Of a stretch of DNA of 64,000 bases, positions 36,070 through 46,229 are shown piece after piece. This DNA is from Neorhodopirellula pilleata (GTDB lineage Bacteria > Planctomycetota > Planctomycetia > Pirellulales > Pirellulaceae). How positions within the stretch are numbered: the first letter of the stretch is position 1; each line of letters begins with the position of its first letter. The notes below the pieces were generated by a model. It had not been told where the DNA came from. It ran no database searches and saw only the letters and a list, made by a program, of their open reading frames with translations. The DNA lies in the NCBI RefSeq assembly GCF_007859915.1, contig NZ_SJPM01000002.1, positions 999,717-1,063,716 on the forward strand, written 5' to 3'. Both the position numbers and the translations under genes were made by a program.

Positions 36070-37515
36070 TCAAGAAGTTACCGATGCGATCAGTTCCGGG
36101 ATCGGCCGACCGTGGTCGACGATCGGCGTCGGTCGACCGTTGAAGTCTTCGATCAAGATTTTCGATGCATCAATGCCCAAATGATGGTAAATCGTCGCCA
36201 GAAAATCACCGGGTCCGCAGCGGCGATCAATGGCATCTTCACCACGTTTGTCCGTCGCACCGATGAAACGACCGGTTTCGATGCCGCCACCCGCCCATAA
36301 ATTCGAAAAGGCCCTTGGCCAGTGGTCGCGTCCGGGTTGCTTGGTTCCCGCGGCCGCGCTGGCGTTACCCGCGCCGGTACTGGGTTGATAGTTGATTTTG
36401 GGCGTGCGGCCGAACTCACCCGTGACGACGACCAAGACCCGCTTGTCGAGACCTCGTTCGTAGATATCTTCGATCAACGCGGATACCGCTTGGTCGTAGG
36501 CCTCGGCGCGGAAACGGAGCGCATCGAACACGTGATGATTCACGGCATGGTCGTCCCAATTGCTAACGCGTCCACACAACGGTCCCCGAAGACTCGTCGT
36601 CAACACGTCCACACCGGCTTCGACTAAACGACGGGCCAACAGCAATTGTTGGCCCCAGGTGTTGCGTCCGTATCGATCGCGAACTTGGTCGCTTTCACGC
36701 GAAAGATCAAATGCTTCCTTGGTCTTGGGATTGGTCAACAACGTCAATGCTTGAGACTCGAATTGATCGAGTGCTTCCATTTCGCCCTTGGCGTCAACGG
36801 CCCGCTGCAGAGTATCGAGCCTCTCTCGCAGCGAAGTCCGCCGCATCAGCCGATCCACTTCGGCTTGGTCGGAGAGGCCGATGTTGGGCACGACGAAGTT
36901 AGGCAAGTTCGGATCACCATTGACGGCAAACGGCGCATAAGCATCGCCCAAATACGCCGGGCCGTTGTACGTTGCAGGTGGGTTGACGCCGACGTAGGCG
37001 GGCAACGGGTTATCGCGAGGGCCGTCGAGCGAACGCAGATAATTAGCAACCGACATCCAATCGGGCAACCGTGGCTTGGGTTTGTCCCGAGTATCACTGT
37101 CACCGGAAAGCAACTGCATCGAACCGGCGGGATGGCCACCGGCACTCTGATACATACTGCGCAGGATTGTGAACTTGTCCGCGATCGCTGCTTGTCGCGG
37201 TAACAATTCAGTGAAATGCATCCCGGCGACTTTGGTCGGTATCGTCCCAAACGGTCCACGGTACTCGCTTGTCGCCATCGGCTTGGGATCGTAGGTGTCG
37301 ATGTGCGAGCAGCCACCCGGTTGCCAAACCATGATGACGGCGGTTCGCTCCTTTCGGTTCGCGTCGTCGCTCTCGAGCGGACTGGCCGCACGCAATCGAA
37401 GCACACCTGGCAAACTCACCGAAGTGAAACCCGTCAAACCCATGCGCATAAAGTTTCGACGACGCATGGAAGCGGCGTGATCAACAGCACGCTTTTGCGA
37501 ATGCGATTGGATCAT
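36070..37515 (-). CDS. DUF1501 family secreted protein (sulfatase-like fold, Tat signal)
   Basis: A twin-arginine-type signal (MRRRNFMRMGLTGF) leads a 481-residue DUF1501 protein, related to the alkaline-phosphatase/sulfatase superfamily: VIMVWQPGGCSHIDTYDPKP, FTILRSMYQSAGGHPAGSMQ, VLVVVTGEFGRTPKIN and GRDHWPRAFSNLWAGGGI. These proteins are hugely amplified in planctomycetes and nearly always sit beside DUF1549/DUF1553 proteins; their reaction is not established. The start overlaps the stop of the PPC gene (ATGA), so this is the last gene of a three-gene operon. Confidence 0.9.
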   Translation of the reverse strand: MIQSHSQKRAVDHAASMRRRNFMRMGLTGFTSVSLPGVLRLRAASPLESDDANRKERTAVIMVWQPGGCSHIDTYDPKPMATSEYRGPFGTIPTKVAGMHFTELLPRQAAIADKFTILRSMYQSAGGHPAGSMQLLSGDSDTRDKPKPRLPDWMSVANYLRSLDGPRDNPLPAYVGVNPPATYNGPAYLGDAYAPFAVNGDPNLPNFVVPNIGLSDQAEVDRLMRRTSLRERLDTLQRAVDAKGEMEALDQFESQALTLLTNPKTKEAFDLSRESDQVRDRYGRNTWGQQLLLARRLVEAGVDVLTTSLRGPLCGRVSNWDDHAVNHHVFDALRFRAEAYDQAVSALIEDIYERGLDKRVLVVVTGEFGRTPKINYQPSTGAGNASAAAGTKQPGRDHWPRAFSNLWAGGGIETGRFIGATDKRGEDAIDRRCGPGDFLATIYHHLGIDASKILIEDFNGRPTPIVDHGRPIPELIASVTS

Positions 37516-39554
37516 GGAGATGTACCTTGTTTTGGCAACACACGGACGTGAATCGGTTTGGAAACGAAAATATCAACAATGTCTTTTGGTTTTTCTTTCG
37601 CGAAACCGTAGACAGCTACGGCACCGCCATAAAACGCAATCGTGTGATCGCCAGGTTTGGCTTTGATCGCCGCCAAATCCAAGGTGGCCACGGTTTGATC
37701 GTCGACTAACGAAAAATCAAACGCGGCGGCTCGCTCAAACTCGTCGCCGAACGTCTTGAGCGACATGTTCTTGCCCGAAAACTCGCCATGCCGAACCGCC
37801 TTGAGCGGGATGGTGAGTTTCTCTCCCTCCTGTACCTCCCAAACCTTGTCTTCGACCGGCAGGATCGAGAGCGGGGATGTTTCCATGCCGCCGACTGAAA
37901 TGGGGATCTGATCGACCAATCGCGGTTCGGGGATTTCTTGCGCCGCGTTGGCGACCGGCCATTTCATCGATGCGAGCCGAAACGGGCGAACGACATCATG
38001 ACCGGCGATTTTCGCTTTACCTACAATCCGCCCAAACGATAACGTGCGAACGGCATCAGGGTCGGCAGCAATCAACATGATGCCACGCGTTGCCCCCTTG
38101 GCGATCTTCAATCCCGTCGCTGTCACACCTTCGGGAAGGCTGCTCGGGTCGATCTCCAATTCGATCTCACCGTCGAACCCGTCGCGACGTACCGCCACCA
38201 CTTCGATCGGTATCGTCGCGCCGCCGCGAAGCGAAATTGGTTTGCTCAGCGCGTTTCGATCTCCATTTCGCAGCCCCATATGCAGTGCCCATCCGACCAA
38301 TGCAAAGTCCGGTGCCGCTTCCCGCACGACCAATCGATAGCGTGCCGTGGGATCGCTCCGCGTTCCACCAAATAGATCACTTAAACGAATCCGATAACGT
38401 CCATCCTCGGGAACAACCAGCTCGCCCAACGCGTCGGACGATCCTGCGTTGTAGGGCGGCCCGTCGTACGAATAGCCATTGGATGACCGCTTGACCGGCG
38501 AAGGGATATCGGCAAGTTCGACAACATCGACGACTTCACCCGAGTCGGTGATTCGCTGAACCACGAGGGACGGATCGGTATTCAATCCGAACCGTTCCGA
38601 TGCAACTTCGACCCACCAACGTTGTCCTTTAGTGGCTTGAAACTCGAATGAGTCCACGTCGGCGGCCGGAAAGAACGTTCCGGTCAAATCGCATGGCAAA
38701 GAGATTAACTGCGACGATTCGAGGGTGTTGTTGGGCTCGACTTCGTCGTTAGATGCATGATCCGGCAAACCAGTCGGTGGCCAAGAGAATGATGCAACAT
38801 GCGAAGTCGACGGTAGTCTTTCGAGCGGTTCGTCGGCCGTTCGTCGCGTGATCGCCAAACGATAAAAATACTCGGCACCGCCCTTGTAGGTTAGATCGTG
38901 AACCTTGACGAGATAAGTTCCACTCGTGGGTGCCACAAAATCGATCACGCCACCGCGCCGCTCGACGATTAAGTCACTTCCCGTTGCGTCGGCCAATGCG
39001 ATGACGACGTTGGCCTTGGAATCGATTCCTTTGGCCGCACAATCGATCACGATCCGTTGGCCTTGTTCAACGACAATGGAGAAATGGCTGATCGAGCGAT
39101 CTTTCAATGTCGCATTGACGATCGAATCCAGCTCTACCGCGATGGCTTGCTCTGCCGTCGTCGCGGCAACCGGGTGGGTTGTTTCGGGACGCTCGCCGAC
39201 CGAGAACGCTCGCGCGGACGAGATGCCCAATCCGGCCATGACGCGGGCATCGTAAACGCCTGCGGGACAATCGTCAGCGATGCTGATCACAAACGTGTTG
39301 TCAATCAATTCGCCCTGTTCATTGACTTTGGGTACGGCAGAGATCGACGGATGCGAGAATATCAACTGATCAATGCCGTCGAGGTACTGACCGGTGATCA
39401 CGACTTCGCACTGCGTCCCGACTTGGCCGCCCATTGGCATCATGGTCAACAATCGCGGTGACGGTAAACACACCGACTGAGCGGATGCCGCCGTCGGCAA
39501 TAGGGCCAAACAGACACACGTGGTTAACAACCGTTTCATTAGCGGAGCCTTCAT
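37512..39554 (-). CDS. Secreted protein with pre-peptidase C-terminal (PPC) domains
   Basis: A signal peptide (KRLLTTCVCLALLPTAASAQ) is followed by an IPT-like beta domain (QVGTQCEVVITGQYLDGID) and PPC-type beta domains with ISHFSIVVEQGQRIVIDCAA, DVDSFEFQATKGQRWWVEV and GRYRIRLSDLFGG. The later part is beta-rich. No protease motif is present. PPC proteins of this type lie between DUF1549 and DUF1501 genes in many planctomycetes and are presumed to bind envelope or carbohydrate targets. It starts 25 bp after the DUF1549 gene; ATG 39539 is an alternative start. Confidence 0.85.
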   Translation of the reverse strand: MKAPLMKRLLTTCVCLALLPTAASAQSVCLPSPRLLTMMPMGGQVGTQCEVVITGQYLDGIDQLIFSHPSISAVPKVNEQGELIDNTFVISIADDCPAGVYDARVMAGLGISSARAFSVGERPETTHPVAATTAEQAIAVELDSIVNATLKDRSISHFSIVVEQGQRIVIDCAAKGIDSKANVVIALADATGSDLIVERRGGVIDFVAPTSGTYLVKVHDLTYKGGAEYFYRLAITRRTADEPLERLPSTSHVASFSWPPTGLPDHASNDEVEPNNTLESSQLISLPCDLTGTFFPAADVDSFEFQATKGQRWWVEVASERFGLNTDPSLVVQRITDSGEVVDVVELADIPSPVKRSSNGYSYDGPPYNAGSSDALGELVVPEDGRYRIRLSDLFGGTRSDPTARYRLVVREAAPDFALVGWALHMGLRNGDRNALSKPISLRGGATIPIEVVAVRRDGFDGEIELEIDPSSLPEGVTATGLKIAKGATRGIMLIAADPDAVRTLSFGRIVGKAKIAGHDVVRPFRLASMKWPVANAAQEIPEPRLVDQIPISVGGMETSPLSILPVEDKVWEVQEGEKLTIPLKAVRHGEFSGKNMSLKTFGDEFERAAAFDFSLVDDQTVATLDLAAIKAKPGDHTIAFYGGAVAVYGFAKEKPKDIVDIFVSKPIHVRVLPKQGTSP

Positions 39555-39579
39555 GGCGTGAGCGATGGCAAAAGGAGTA

Positions 39580-41856
39580 TCAATGGTTAAAAAGAAATTC
39601 TTTGGTATTCATCAGTGCCCAAGACAAATCTTGAACGTTGTCTTTGAGAGCCTGTGCGGGGGCGATCGGTTTGCCTTCCTTGTCGACGCGGCTCTCGTTT
39701 AGGTAAGCCACGGCGGCACTTGACTCGTCCGAACTCGGTTCTCTTGAAAACGCAATGTGGTACAAGTGGTCAACGATCGCTTCGGGTGTGGACTTGTCTT
39801 GAATCAACCGATTGATACGTCCGTCACCGGCAGCCAATTTGGATTTGATGTCAGAGGCGTTCATCAGGTGCAAGCTTTGTGATAGTGCTCCCGACTGCAC
39901 ACGTTCGCACTCGCATACGCTGGTGGCTTCGGGACGTCCGAAAACTCGCAAGAACGGCGACGCAACGTTGTAGCTGTTGTCCGGCAATGCGACCGCTCGC
40001 GTACCGATCGGCAAGTTAGCAAACGAAGTTGTTGTTCCAGCCAATTGGTCGATCGCGTCGAGCATCACCTCGGCTTGCAACCGTTTAGGATAGAAATGCG
40101 AAAAATTCTGTTGATCGACCGCATTGCCCGCTTCGGGGACTGAACTGAGCTGGTATGCCTTGGATGTGGTAATCACACGGATCAGCGAACGCATATCGAA
40201 ACCGCTGTCGACGAAGTGTTTTTCCAACGCCGCCAATAATTCCGGGTTGGTCGGTGGGTTGCTGTCGCGGATGTCGTCTTCCGGTTCGATCAAACCGCGA
40301 CCGAAGAAGTGTTTCCAGTACCGGTTGACCAATGCCTTGGCGAAGAAAGGATTTTCCTTGGATGCCATCCAGTTCGCCAATCGCAATCGCGGGTCCTCAT
40401 CGGCGGCAACGTCGCCGACCGCGTCGCCGAGTGCTTGTGGGCGGACGGCCTTACCGGTTCGCATGTTGATGCTCTCGGCGATGCCACGATTATGGAAGAT
40501 CAAGTCTTCCCCGGCCGTATCGGTCGGTTTGCGTCCGATCCGGCTAAAGAACGCAGCGAGTGAATAGTAATCGTCCTGGCTCCATCGCTCGAAAGGATGA
40601 TGGTGACATTGAGCGCACTGCAATCGCACGCCCAAGAACAATTGAGCGACGTCTTCGATTTGTTCTTTCGGCTCCTTGACGCGTTTGTACCAAGCCACGG
40701 GCGGGTTGGACAAAATCGTACCGGTCGCCGCGAGCAGTTCACGAACGAACTGGTCATACGGCGAACCCGCCAATAAGCTGTCGCGGACCCATGCGTGAAA
40801 CGCAAAGTTAGACGTGATATCACTGGCGTCGTCGCGTCGGTTCTTTAACAGTGCGGTCCACTTGTTGGCGAAGTAGTCCGCGTAGCTCGCACTTTGCAAC
40901 AACCGATCGATCGACCGCGCGCGTTTGTCCTCGCTATCGCTCACCAAAAACTCGTGTGTCTCCTGTTCGGTCGGTAAACGTCCGGCAATGTCCAACGAAA
41001 CCCGACGCAAAAAAGTAGCGTCATCGCAAACCGGAGACGGCGGGATGTTCAACTCACGCAGGTTCGCAAACACCAACTCATCGACAAAGTTATTCGGTTC
41101 CGGACAGGTGACGTCTCCTTCACCCATCGGGATCGCCGCGTTGTAAACCGCAATTCGGTCTTGATAACGGACCATCACGGAAGCTCGGCCCGGTAAGTCC
41201 GACGCGGTAACAGTCCCGTCTTCGGTGACCGTGATCATGGCCGGCTGATTTGATTCAAACAACGATGTTGACGTCACGTCCTGCCGTGATCCGTCCGAAA
41301 AGACCGCGATGGATCGAAGTTCAAGTGAGTCGCCCTGCCGGATCGTTCCGAAAGCAGGCTGCAGCTCTAACGAGACCAGATCGGGATCGTCATCCAAACG
41401 ATACGGCGTGCCCGAGCGGACCCATCGAAGCAACGTTTGGTAACGGTCGGAGTCTTTGTCAAACCGCACGCCGCCACCGTGGGGAACGTCACCGCATGCT
41501 TTCATCAACAGCAAGCTTTGCTCGGGCCGCAACGGGAACAGACGTCGGCCGCGTCCTTCCAAAACGAGATGCTGGTAGTCTTCTTCGGGCTCATACCCGA
41601 ATAATGAAAGCTGAAAGCCGTTCTGACCGCCGCCGGCTTTGGCATGGCAGACTCCGCCGTTGCAGCCAGCCTTCGTGAGTACCGGAATGATGTCGTTGAC
41701 AAAGCTAACGGGCGTCTGCTCCGTCGGTGAGGATCCGGACGACGACGTCGGCGCTACGGCGTGAACCTTCGCGACGGACCAGACGCACAAGATACCAAAG
41801 CAACAAAGGATCAGTTGTGGCGAATGCCAACGATCAAGCCAAGGCGTGCGGAACAT
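39580..41856 (-). CDS. DUF1549/DUF1553 secreted protein with cytochrome-c-like motif and Ig-like domain
   Basis: ATG 41856 gives a signal peptide (PQLILCCFGILCVWSVAKV). A planctomycete cytochrome-like segment has a C-x4-C-H motif (CNGGVCH at 65-71). A BIG2-type Ig-like domain follows (SLELRSIAVFSDGSRQDVTS), then DUF1549 (FVDELVFANLRELNIP; FLRRVSLDIAGRLPTE) with CAQCHHHPFERW, and DUF1553 (FFAKALVNRYWKHFFGRGLI; SHFYPKRLQAEVMLDAI). The 758 residues are of usual length. Members may be extracytoplasmic redox or binding proteins; no activity is proven. It is the first gene of the operon. The frame stays open to 42048 but homology starts after the signal peptide. Confidence 0.9.
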   Translation of the reverse strand: MFRTPWLDRWHSPQLILCCFGILCVWSVAKVHAVAPTSSSGSSPTEQTPVSFVNDIIPVLTKAGCNGGVCHAKAGGGQNGFQLSLFGYEPEEDYQHLVLEGRGRRLFPLRPEQSLLLMKACGDVPHGGGVRFDKDSDRYQTLLRWVRSGTPYRLDDDPDLVSLELQPAFGTIRQGDSLELRSIAVFSDGSRQDVTSTSLFESNQPAMITVTEDGTVTASDLPGRASVMVRYQDRIAVYNAAIPMGEGDVTCPEPNNFVDELVFANLRELNIPPSPVCDDATFLRRVSLDIAGRLPTEQETHEFLVSDSEDKRARSIDRLLQSASYADYFANKWTALLKNRRDDASDITSNFAFHAWVRDSLLAGSPYDQFVRELLAATGTILSNPPVAWYKRVKEPKEQIEDVAQLFLGVRLQCAQCHHHPFERWSQDDYYSLAAFFSRIGRKPTDTAGEDLIFHNRGIAESINMRTGKAVRPQALGDAVGDVAADEDPRLRLANWMASKENPFFAKALVNRYWKHFFGRGLIEPEDDIRDSNPPTNPELLAALEKHFVDSGFDMRSLIRVITTSKAYQLSSVPEAGNAVDQQNFSHFYPKRLQAEVMLDAIDQLAGTTTSFANLPIGTRAVALPDNSYNVASPFLRVFGRPEATSVCECERVQSGALSQSLHLMNASDIKSKLAAGDGRINRLIQDKSTPEAIVDHLYHIAFSREPSSDESSAAVAYLNESRVDKEGKPIAPAQALKDNVQDLSWALMNTKEFLFNH

Positions 41857-42017
41857 CAAAGATCGTTCCCGGGAAGCTGGGGTAGGGGCGGGACAAGGCG
41901 GGGAGGTTGGGCAATTCGCGTCGCGAAATCGACCGGGGGAGTTCTCTGGTGGGCTGGAGAGGGAACGCCAATCTAACGTCTTCAGAAGGAGTTGTCCAAC
42001 TTTTCCTTCACTTTCGC

Positions 42018-42057
42018 GTTCGCGCCATCGAGAGTCCGTTCGCGACATTGAGAGTCA
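42018..42057. repeat. Two tandem 20-bp imperfect direct repeats in a divergent promoter region
   Basis: GTTCGCGCCATCGAGAGTCC is followed at once by GTTCGCGACATTGAGAGTCA. They lie in the 315-base gap (41857-42171) between the divergent DUF1549 operon and GTPase operon, about two helical turns per unit, which is compatible with a tandem regulator site. No clear sigma-70 promoter is seen in this gap, and nothing else is recognised. Confidence 0.35.
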
Positions 42058-42171
42058 GGGGACGACGATCAATTGGCTGCCGGAGCAGTTCGATCGGCCC
42101 ACGGTTGTGCGAAGCTGTCCGAACCGGGATGATACAACGCCTCCATTTCGTCCCTCGTATCGCGTTGGTTG

Positions 42172-44337
42172 ATGTTTCCGCTTCGTCGCCCCTCCAAAGA
42201 ACCGGACATCGATTGGCCGGCACTACTCGCTCTTTTGGAAGACGACGATCGCCGCGCCACCGTTGCCCGGTTGGCACCGACCGAAGGCCGCGAAAGTTAT
42301 TTAGCCGCATTGCGACGGATCGAGCCGACGATTGTTCGGGAAAGCTTGACGACGGGGCGACGCCTCGACACCGCGTCCCAGTTAGTCGGACGCCCCACCG
42401 TCGCGGTCGCCGGAATGCTTAACAGCGGCAAGACGAGTTTGGTCAGTTCGTTCTTGAGTCCGACCGGACAAGCCCGCACGCTGCGAGGCACGAGCAACCG
42501 CGAGGGAACACACCGGTTCGTCATTTGGTTGCCGCAATCCTGGCGAAAAGACGTCGAACTATGGAGCCTATTGGTCGAACGGATTGGCGAGGCGCTCGGT
42601 CAACCGCCCGAAGAACTGGCCGAAGAACCCGAGCAAGCCGCCGCCCAGTACAACAATCGCTCGGGCGATGCCTCGTTATTGTCCGTCGCGTTACTTGCCA
42701 CAGACCCGGGGTTGGACGAGGCGGGAGTGGGATTGTTGGACTGCCCCGATATCGTATCGGACGAAGAACTCGGGCTCGGATCGCCCGATCAACGCAGAAA
42801 GTTGTTAGGCCGCGCAGCCACGTTATGCAGTGCTTTTTTGATCGTCACCGACGCGGCGTCTTCGCGGGACACGACATTGGCCGATCTGATGCGGATCGCT
42901 TCGGACCTGATGCCGGGCGTGCCTCGGATGCTCGCGGTCAACAAAGTCCGTCCGCGTCAAACACCTGACCAAGTTTTTGAAACATTTGAGCCGTTGTCAA
43001 AGAAGTTCGGCGTCGCGACATTGTACGCGGCTTACGACTTCGACGTGCCCGCGTCGCGTCCGTTTATCCCCCGCGAGAGCGACGATGACTCAGGTGCAGT
43101 CACTGGTGATTCGGATCGAGAACCATTGCCGGTTTTTTTTGAGGTCGCCGAGGATCCCGATTCGAACCCGCCGGCGGTGATTTCGCCGGATCGTTTTTTG
43201 ACGGCGCTGCCGACTCGACTCGATCGCGGTGTTCTATTTTCCCAATTGCAACGTGCTCTGCGGATCAACCTCGAGAAAACGATCTGGGATCGTGGATTGC
43301 AAGCGATCCGCGACGATGCCGAAGCGTCCTTCGCCAAAACACGTCAGTGCCAACGGGTATTGCTGGACGCATCCTTGGAGTTCTTTGCCCATCGTAAGAT
43401 CGGTGGCGAAGTGATGGAATTGCGACTGCACCAGAGCGAACGGATCATCCGGCAGCTTTCCGAATCGTTCGCCGCAACGGCACCATGGTATGCGAGGTGG
43501 GGCGTGCGTTTGAATTCAACGATCCGTCGTGTCGTCGGCGGCGCGGGTGATTTTGTTCGCAGTCTGACCCCGTCGGCACTTTCTCAAAAGACCGCCGATG
43601 AAATCAAAGGCCGTTTTCGTTCGGGCGAATACGGAGGATTGATCGCCCCGGAGGGATTGCTCGCCGAGATCAAACGGCTCGACGGTGCGGTCGTCCTGTC
43701 GCATTACCGCGACCATCGCAGCGGCGAGCCGACACCGATGAGGAGTTCGACGGCCGATGCGGAATCTGAGTCCATCGTCGTCGACTCATTGTTGATGCCG
43801 CCGATCGAGCGTGCGGTGATGCGATTTGAACAGGATGATTTTACGACGCTCGATCCACGACGACTCGACGACGCCATTCGAAACATGTGGAAGGAAATTC
43901 CCGTTCACAAGAAGATCGCCACAGGCTTGACTCCTTTGGCGGCGATCTTTGCCACGTTCGGTGCGGCGTTGATGGTTCCGATCGATTTTGGTGCAAACTT
44001 GTTTTTGGCCGCCTCGATTCCCGAACTGCTCGCGGCGGCGGGTTTGTCCACGCTCGCCGCCATGTGGGCGGGTGACCAGGGGGCTCGCGACGTCGGACAG
44101 CAGGCCGCACGGCAACAACTCGCCGACTTCCTTGCAGTGCTCTGCGACGAACTCGGCATCGCTCGCCCCGACCCACCGATGACGGTTGATGTTGGGAAAA
44201 CGAAAGTCACCTTACCCGCGTCGCGAATTACTCGCAGCGAAACGAGCGGTCCGACGATCGCGGTCTATCGTGTAAGAGACGAGTTTGTCAGTGAGTTGAA
44301 AAAACTATTGCCTCGATCCACCAAGACGAAAGAATGA
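42172..44337 (+). CDS. Membrane-associated P-loop GTPase-like protein, first of pair
   Basis: A 721-residue protein with G1 motif GMLNSGKTSL (81-90), Thr-rich switch region (RGTSNREGTHR), a G3-position strand VGLLDCPDI (DCPD in place of DxxG) and G4-like NKVRP (256-260). Helical stretches follow (about 340-580). A hydrophobic pair of segments lies at about 584-645 (LTPLAAIFATFGAALMVPI; LFLAASIPELLAAAGLSTLAAMW). The plan resembles large membrane-acting GTPases such as bacterial dynamin-like proteins, but no dynamin family membership is proven. ATG 42172 is used. It overlaps the second GTPase gene by ATGA, the start of a three-gene operon ending in exbB. Confidence 0.7.
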   Translation: MFPLRRPSKEPDIDWPALLALLEDDDRRATVARLAPTEGRESYLAALRRIEPTIVRESLTTGRRLDTASQLVGRPTVAVAGMLNSGKTSLVSSFLSPTGQARTLRGTSNREGTHRFVIWLPQSWRKDVELWSLLVERIGEALGQPPEELAEEPEQAAAQYNNRSGDASLLSVALLATDPGLDEAGVGLLDCPDIVSDEELGLGSPDQRRKLLGRAATLCSAFLIVTDAASSRDTTLADLMRIASDLMPGVPRMLAVNKVRPRQTPDQVFETFEPLSKKFGVATLYAAYDFDVPASRPFIPRESDDDSGAVTGDSDREPLPVFFEVAEDPDSNPPAVISPDRFLTALPTRLDRGVLFSQLQRALRINLEKTIWDRGLQAIRDDAEASFAKTRQCQRVLLDASLEFFAHRKIGGEVMELRLHQSERIIRQLSESFAATAPWYARWGVRLNSTIRRVVGGAGDFVRSLTPSALSQKTADEIKGRFRSGEYGGLIAPEGLLAEIKRLDGAVVLSHYRDHRSGEPTPMRSSTADAESESIVVDSLLMPPIERAVMRFEQDDFTTLDPRRLDDAIRNMWKEIPVHKKIATGLTPLAAIFATFGAALMVPIDFGANLFLAASIPELLAAAGLSTLAAMWAGDQGARDVGQQAARQQLADFLAVLCDELGIARPDPPMTVDVGKTKVTLPASRITRSETSGPTIAVYRVRDEFVSELKKLLPRSTKTKE

Positions 44338-46229
44338 CCCAAGAGAACAGCCATCACACTGGATCGGATTTCGTCGATCGCGTCCGCCGCGCCGCCTCGC
44401 ACGTGCTCGGGTCCGGTGAAACGGGTAACGCGATCATCGATCTGTGCGATCATCACGAGCAATCCTGCCAAATGATTTTGCAGGATCGAGCCGATAACGC
44501 AACGGTCGTCGCGATCGTGGGTGCGACCGGCCAGGGTAAGTCCTGGATGACTCGGCAATTGATCCGTGACACGACGGTCGCGTCGGCGATTCGCAGTGGC
44601 AATAACCTCGACGAGGCGACCGAGAAGCTGACATGGATCGGACCACGTCCGCCCGCCGACTTGGATTCGCGGCATGAACGCTATTTGGCGTGCGATGGAT
44701 CCAAAATGCAATCGATCGGAGCCCCCTACTTGATCGTCGATGCTCCCGGCGCGACGGACGATCGACGGGCGATCGCGGGGGTGGCCGAGCGGGCGTTATC
44801 GCTCGCATCGGTTTTGGTTTTGGTCGTCCGTCGTGATCAATTACGATCGCAACGTGTCACCGGATTGGCCGCCGCTTCCGAAGGCACGATCGTTATCCCC
44901 GTCGTCAACATGGCTCCGGTGCAGAAACGGGTAACCGGTAATGAAAGCGACGACGATGACCTGAATGCGGATATTGAAACGTTGGTATCACGCTTGAGAG
45001 AAACGGCACCGCAAAGCATCATCGAATCGGCCGTCGTGGTTGCGGACTTTGAAATCGATTCACGAACCGAACGCGAGATCGGCGAATCCGCCGCTGCGAT
45101 GATTGCCCAGCGGGTTGAATCGGCACTGAGTGAATCAGGAGGCGGCGATCATCGACGGGGCACGCGTCTGGCGGCACTCGACGCTCGTTTCAACGCCGCA
45201 GTTGCCTCGGTTCTGCAGCGTCAACTGCCGGAGTTAACCGCCGCGATCGACCGACTCAACGCGGAAGCTCGCAAGCTTCCGACGCAAATCGCGGGCACGT
45301 TGCTCGGCGGTGCCACTCCGCTGCGGGCGGCCATTCGCAGCCGTTTGCGACTATCGCTACTCAGCGAGACGGCGGCGCTTTGGTTCCCATATCGCACGAT
45401 CTTGTCTTTGTTGAACTTGACCCACGGTGCCTGGGATCGCGTCTTGCTGTCATTTTCCGGATCGATCCCTTCACTCGTCGGGGCGGTGTACACGGGTGTT
45501 CAAAACATTCGCCAGCAACATGAAACCGGCCACGATTTAAGAAACGGATTGCGTCAGCGTGCCTCGGCCGCCGTCACTGATCGCTTGGGGCCGATGGCCG
45601 CTCGTTTCCGCAGTGAACTCAATCGCATGCGATCCGGTTCGGCTTATGGCTCCCATAGTTCGTCGGATACCCAAGACATTCCGCTAGCCACCTTATCCGG
45701 AATCGATGCGTTGCAAGAACAATCGCAAGCGGCGTTCGATGAGTGCATTGATCGCGGTAGCGTCTCCGGGCGATTTGTGTTCATGACCGGATTGATCGGC
45801 ACTGCGATATTCTGGTGTTTGATGGCTGGGCCTTTGGTGGCGCTTTACGAGAGTTACCTTGGAGCGAGTTTCTCGACGCTCGCCGCATTTGTGACGTCCG
45901 ACGAATCTCCTGGTGGCGAAACGGCGTCGGTGGTGGAGTCGCTGGACCGGTTCCCGCGCCCTCACGCCTCGATGCTTTTGACCGGCCTATTGTTGTCGTT
46001 ATTACCGACGTCGATCTTTGCCATGATCGTCTTGTCGATTTGCCAGGGTCGACGCCGAATCGATGCGATCGAAAGGTCGCTGCGAGATCGCCATGATTCG
46101 ATCATTGCTGGGTTGCAATCCAGCGGCGTCTTGCGTTTGAAATGGAACGATCCGTTGTTGAGCGATGCTGAGTTCTTGCTGTCGATCGGACGCACTGGAT
46201 TGACCGAACATCAGGAGTCATTGGAATGA
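44334..46229 (+). CDS. Membrane-associated P-loop GTPase-like protein, second of pair
   Basis: A 631-residue protein with Walker A GATGQGKS (63-70), a good G3 motif in LIVDAPGATDD (DAPG at 136-139) and, where NKxD is expected, NMAPVQK, so guanine specificity is doubtful. Two strong membrane helices lie near the C-terminus (about 481-504, FMTGLIGTAIFWCLMAGPLV, and 544-572, SMLLTGLLLSLLPTSIFAMI). It is different in sequence from the first GTPase but alike in plan: N-terminal nucleotide domain, helical middle, C-terminal membrane hairpin. It is translationally coupled on both sides (ATGA), which argues for a complex of defined stoichiometry with the other GTPase and ExbB. Confidence 0.7.
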   Translation: MTQENSHHTGSDFVDRVRRAASHVLGSGETGNAIIDLCDHHEQSCQMILQDRADNATVVAIVGATGQGKSWMTRQLIRDTTVASAIRSGNNLDEATEKLTWIGPRPPADLDSRHERYLACDGSKMQSIGAPYLIVDAPGATDDRRAIAGVAERALSLASVLVLVVRRDQLRSQRVTGLAAASEGTIVIPVVNMAPVQKRVTGNESDDDDLNADIETLVSRLRETAPQSIIESAVVVADFEIDSRTEREIGESAAAMIAQRVESALSESGGGDHRRGTRLAALDARFNAAVASVLQRQLPELTAAIDRLNAEARKLPTQIAGTLLGGATPLRAAIRSRLRLSLLSETAALWFPYRTILSLLNLTHGAWDRVLLSFSGSIPSLVGAVYTGVQNIRQQHETGHDLRNGLRQRASAAVTDRLGPMAARFRSELNRMRSGSAYGSHSSSDTQDIPLATLSGIDALQEQSQAAFDECIDRGSVSGRFVFMTGLIGTAIFWCLMAGPLVALYESYLGASFSTLAAFVTSDESPGGETASVVESLDRFPRPHASMLLTGLLLSLLPTSIFAMIVLSICQGRRRIDAIERSLRDRHDSIIAGLQSSGVLRLKWNDPLLSDAEFLLSIGRTGLTEHQESLE

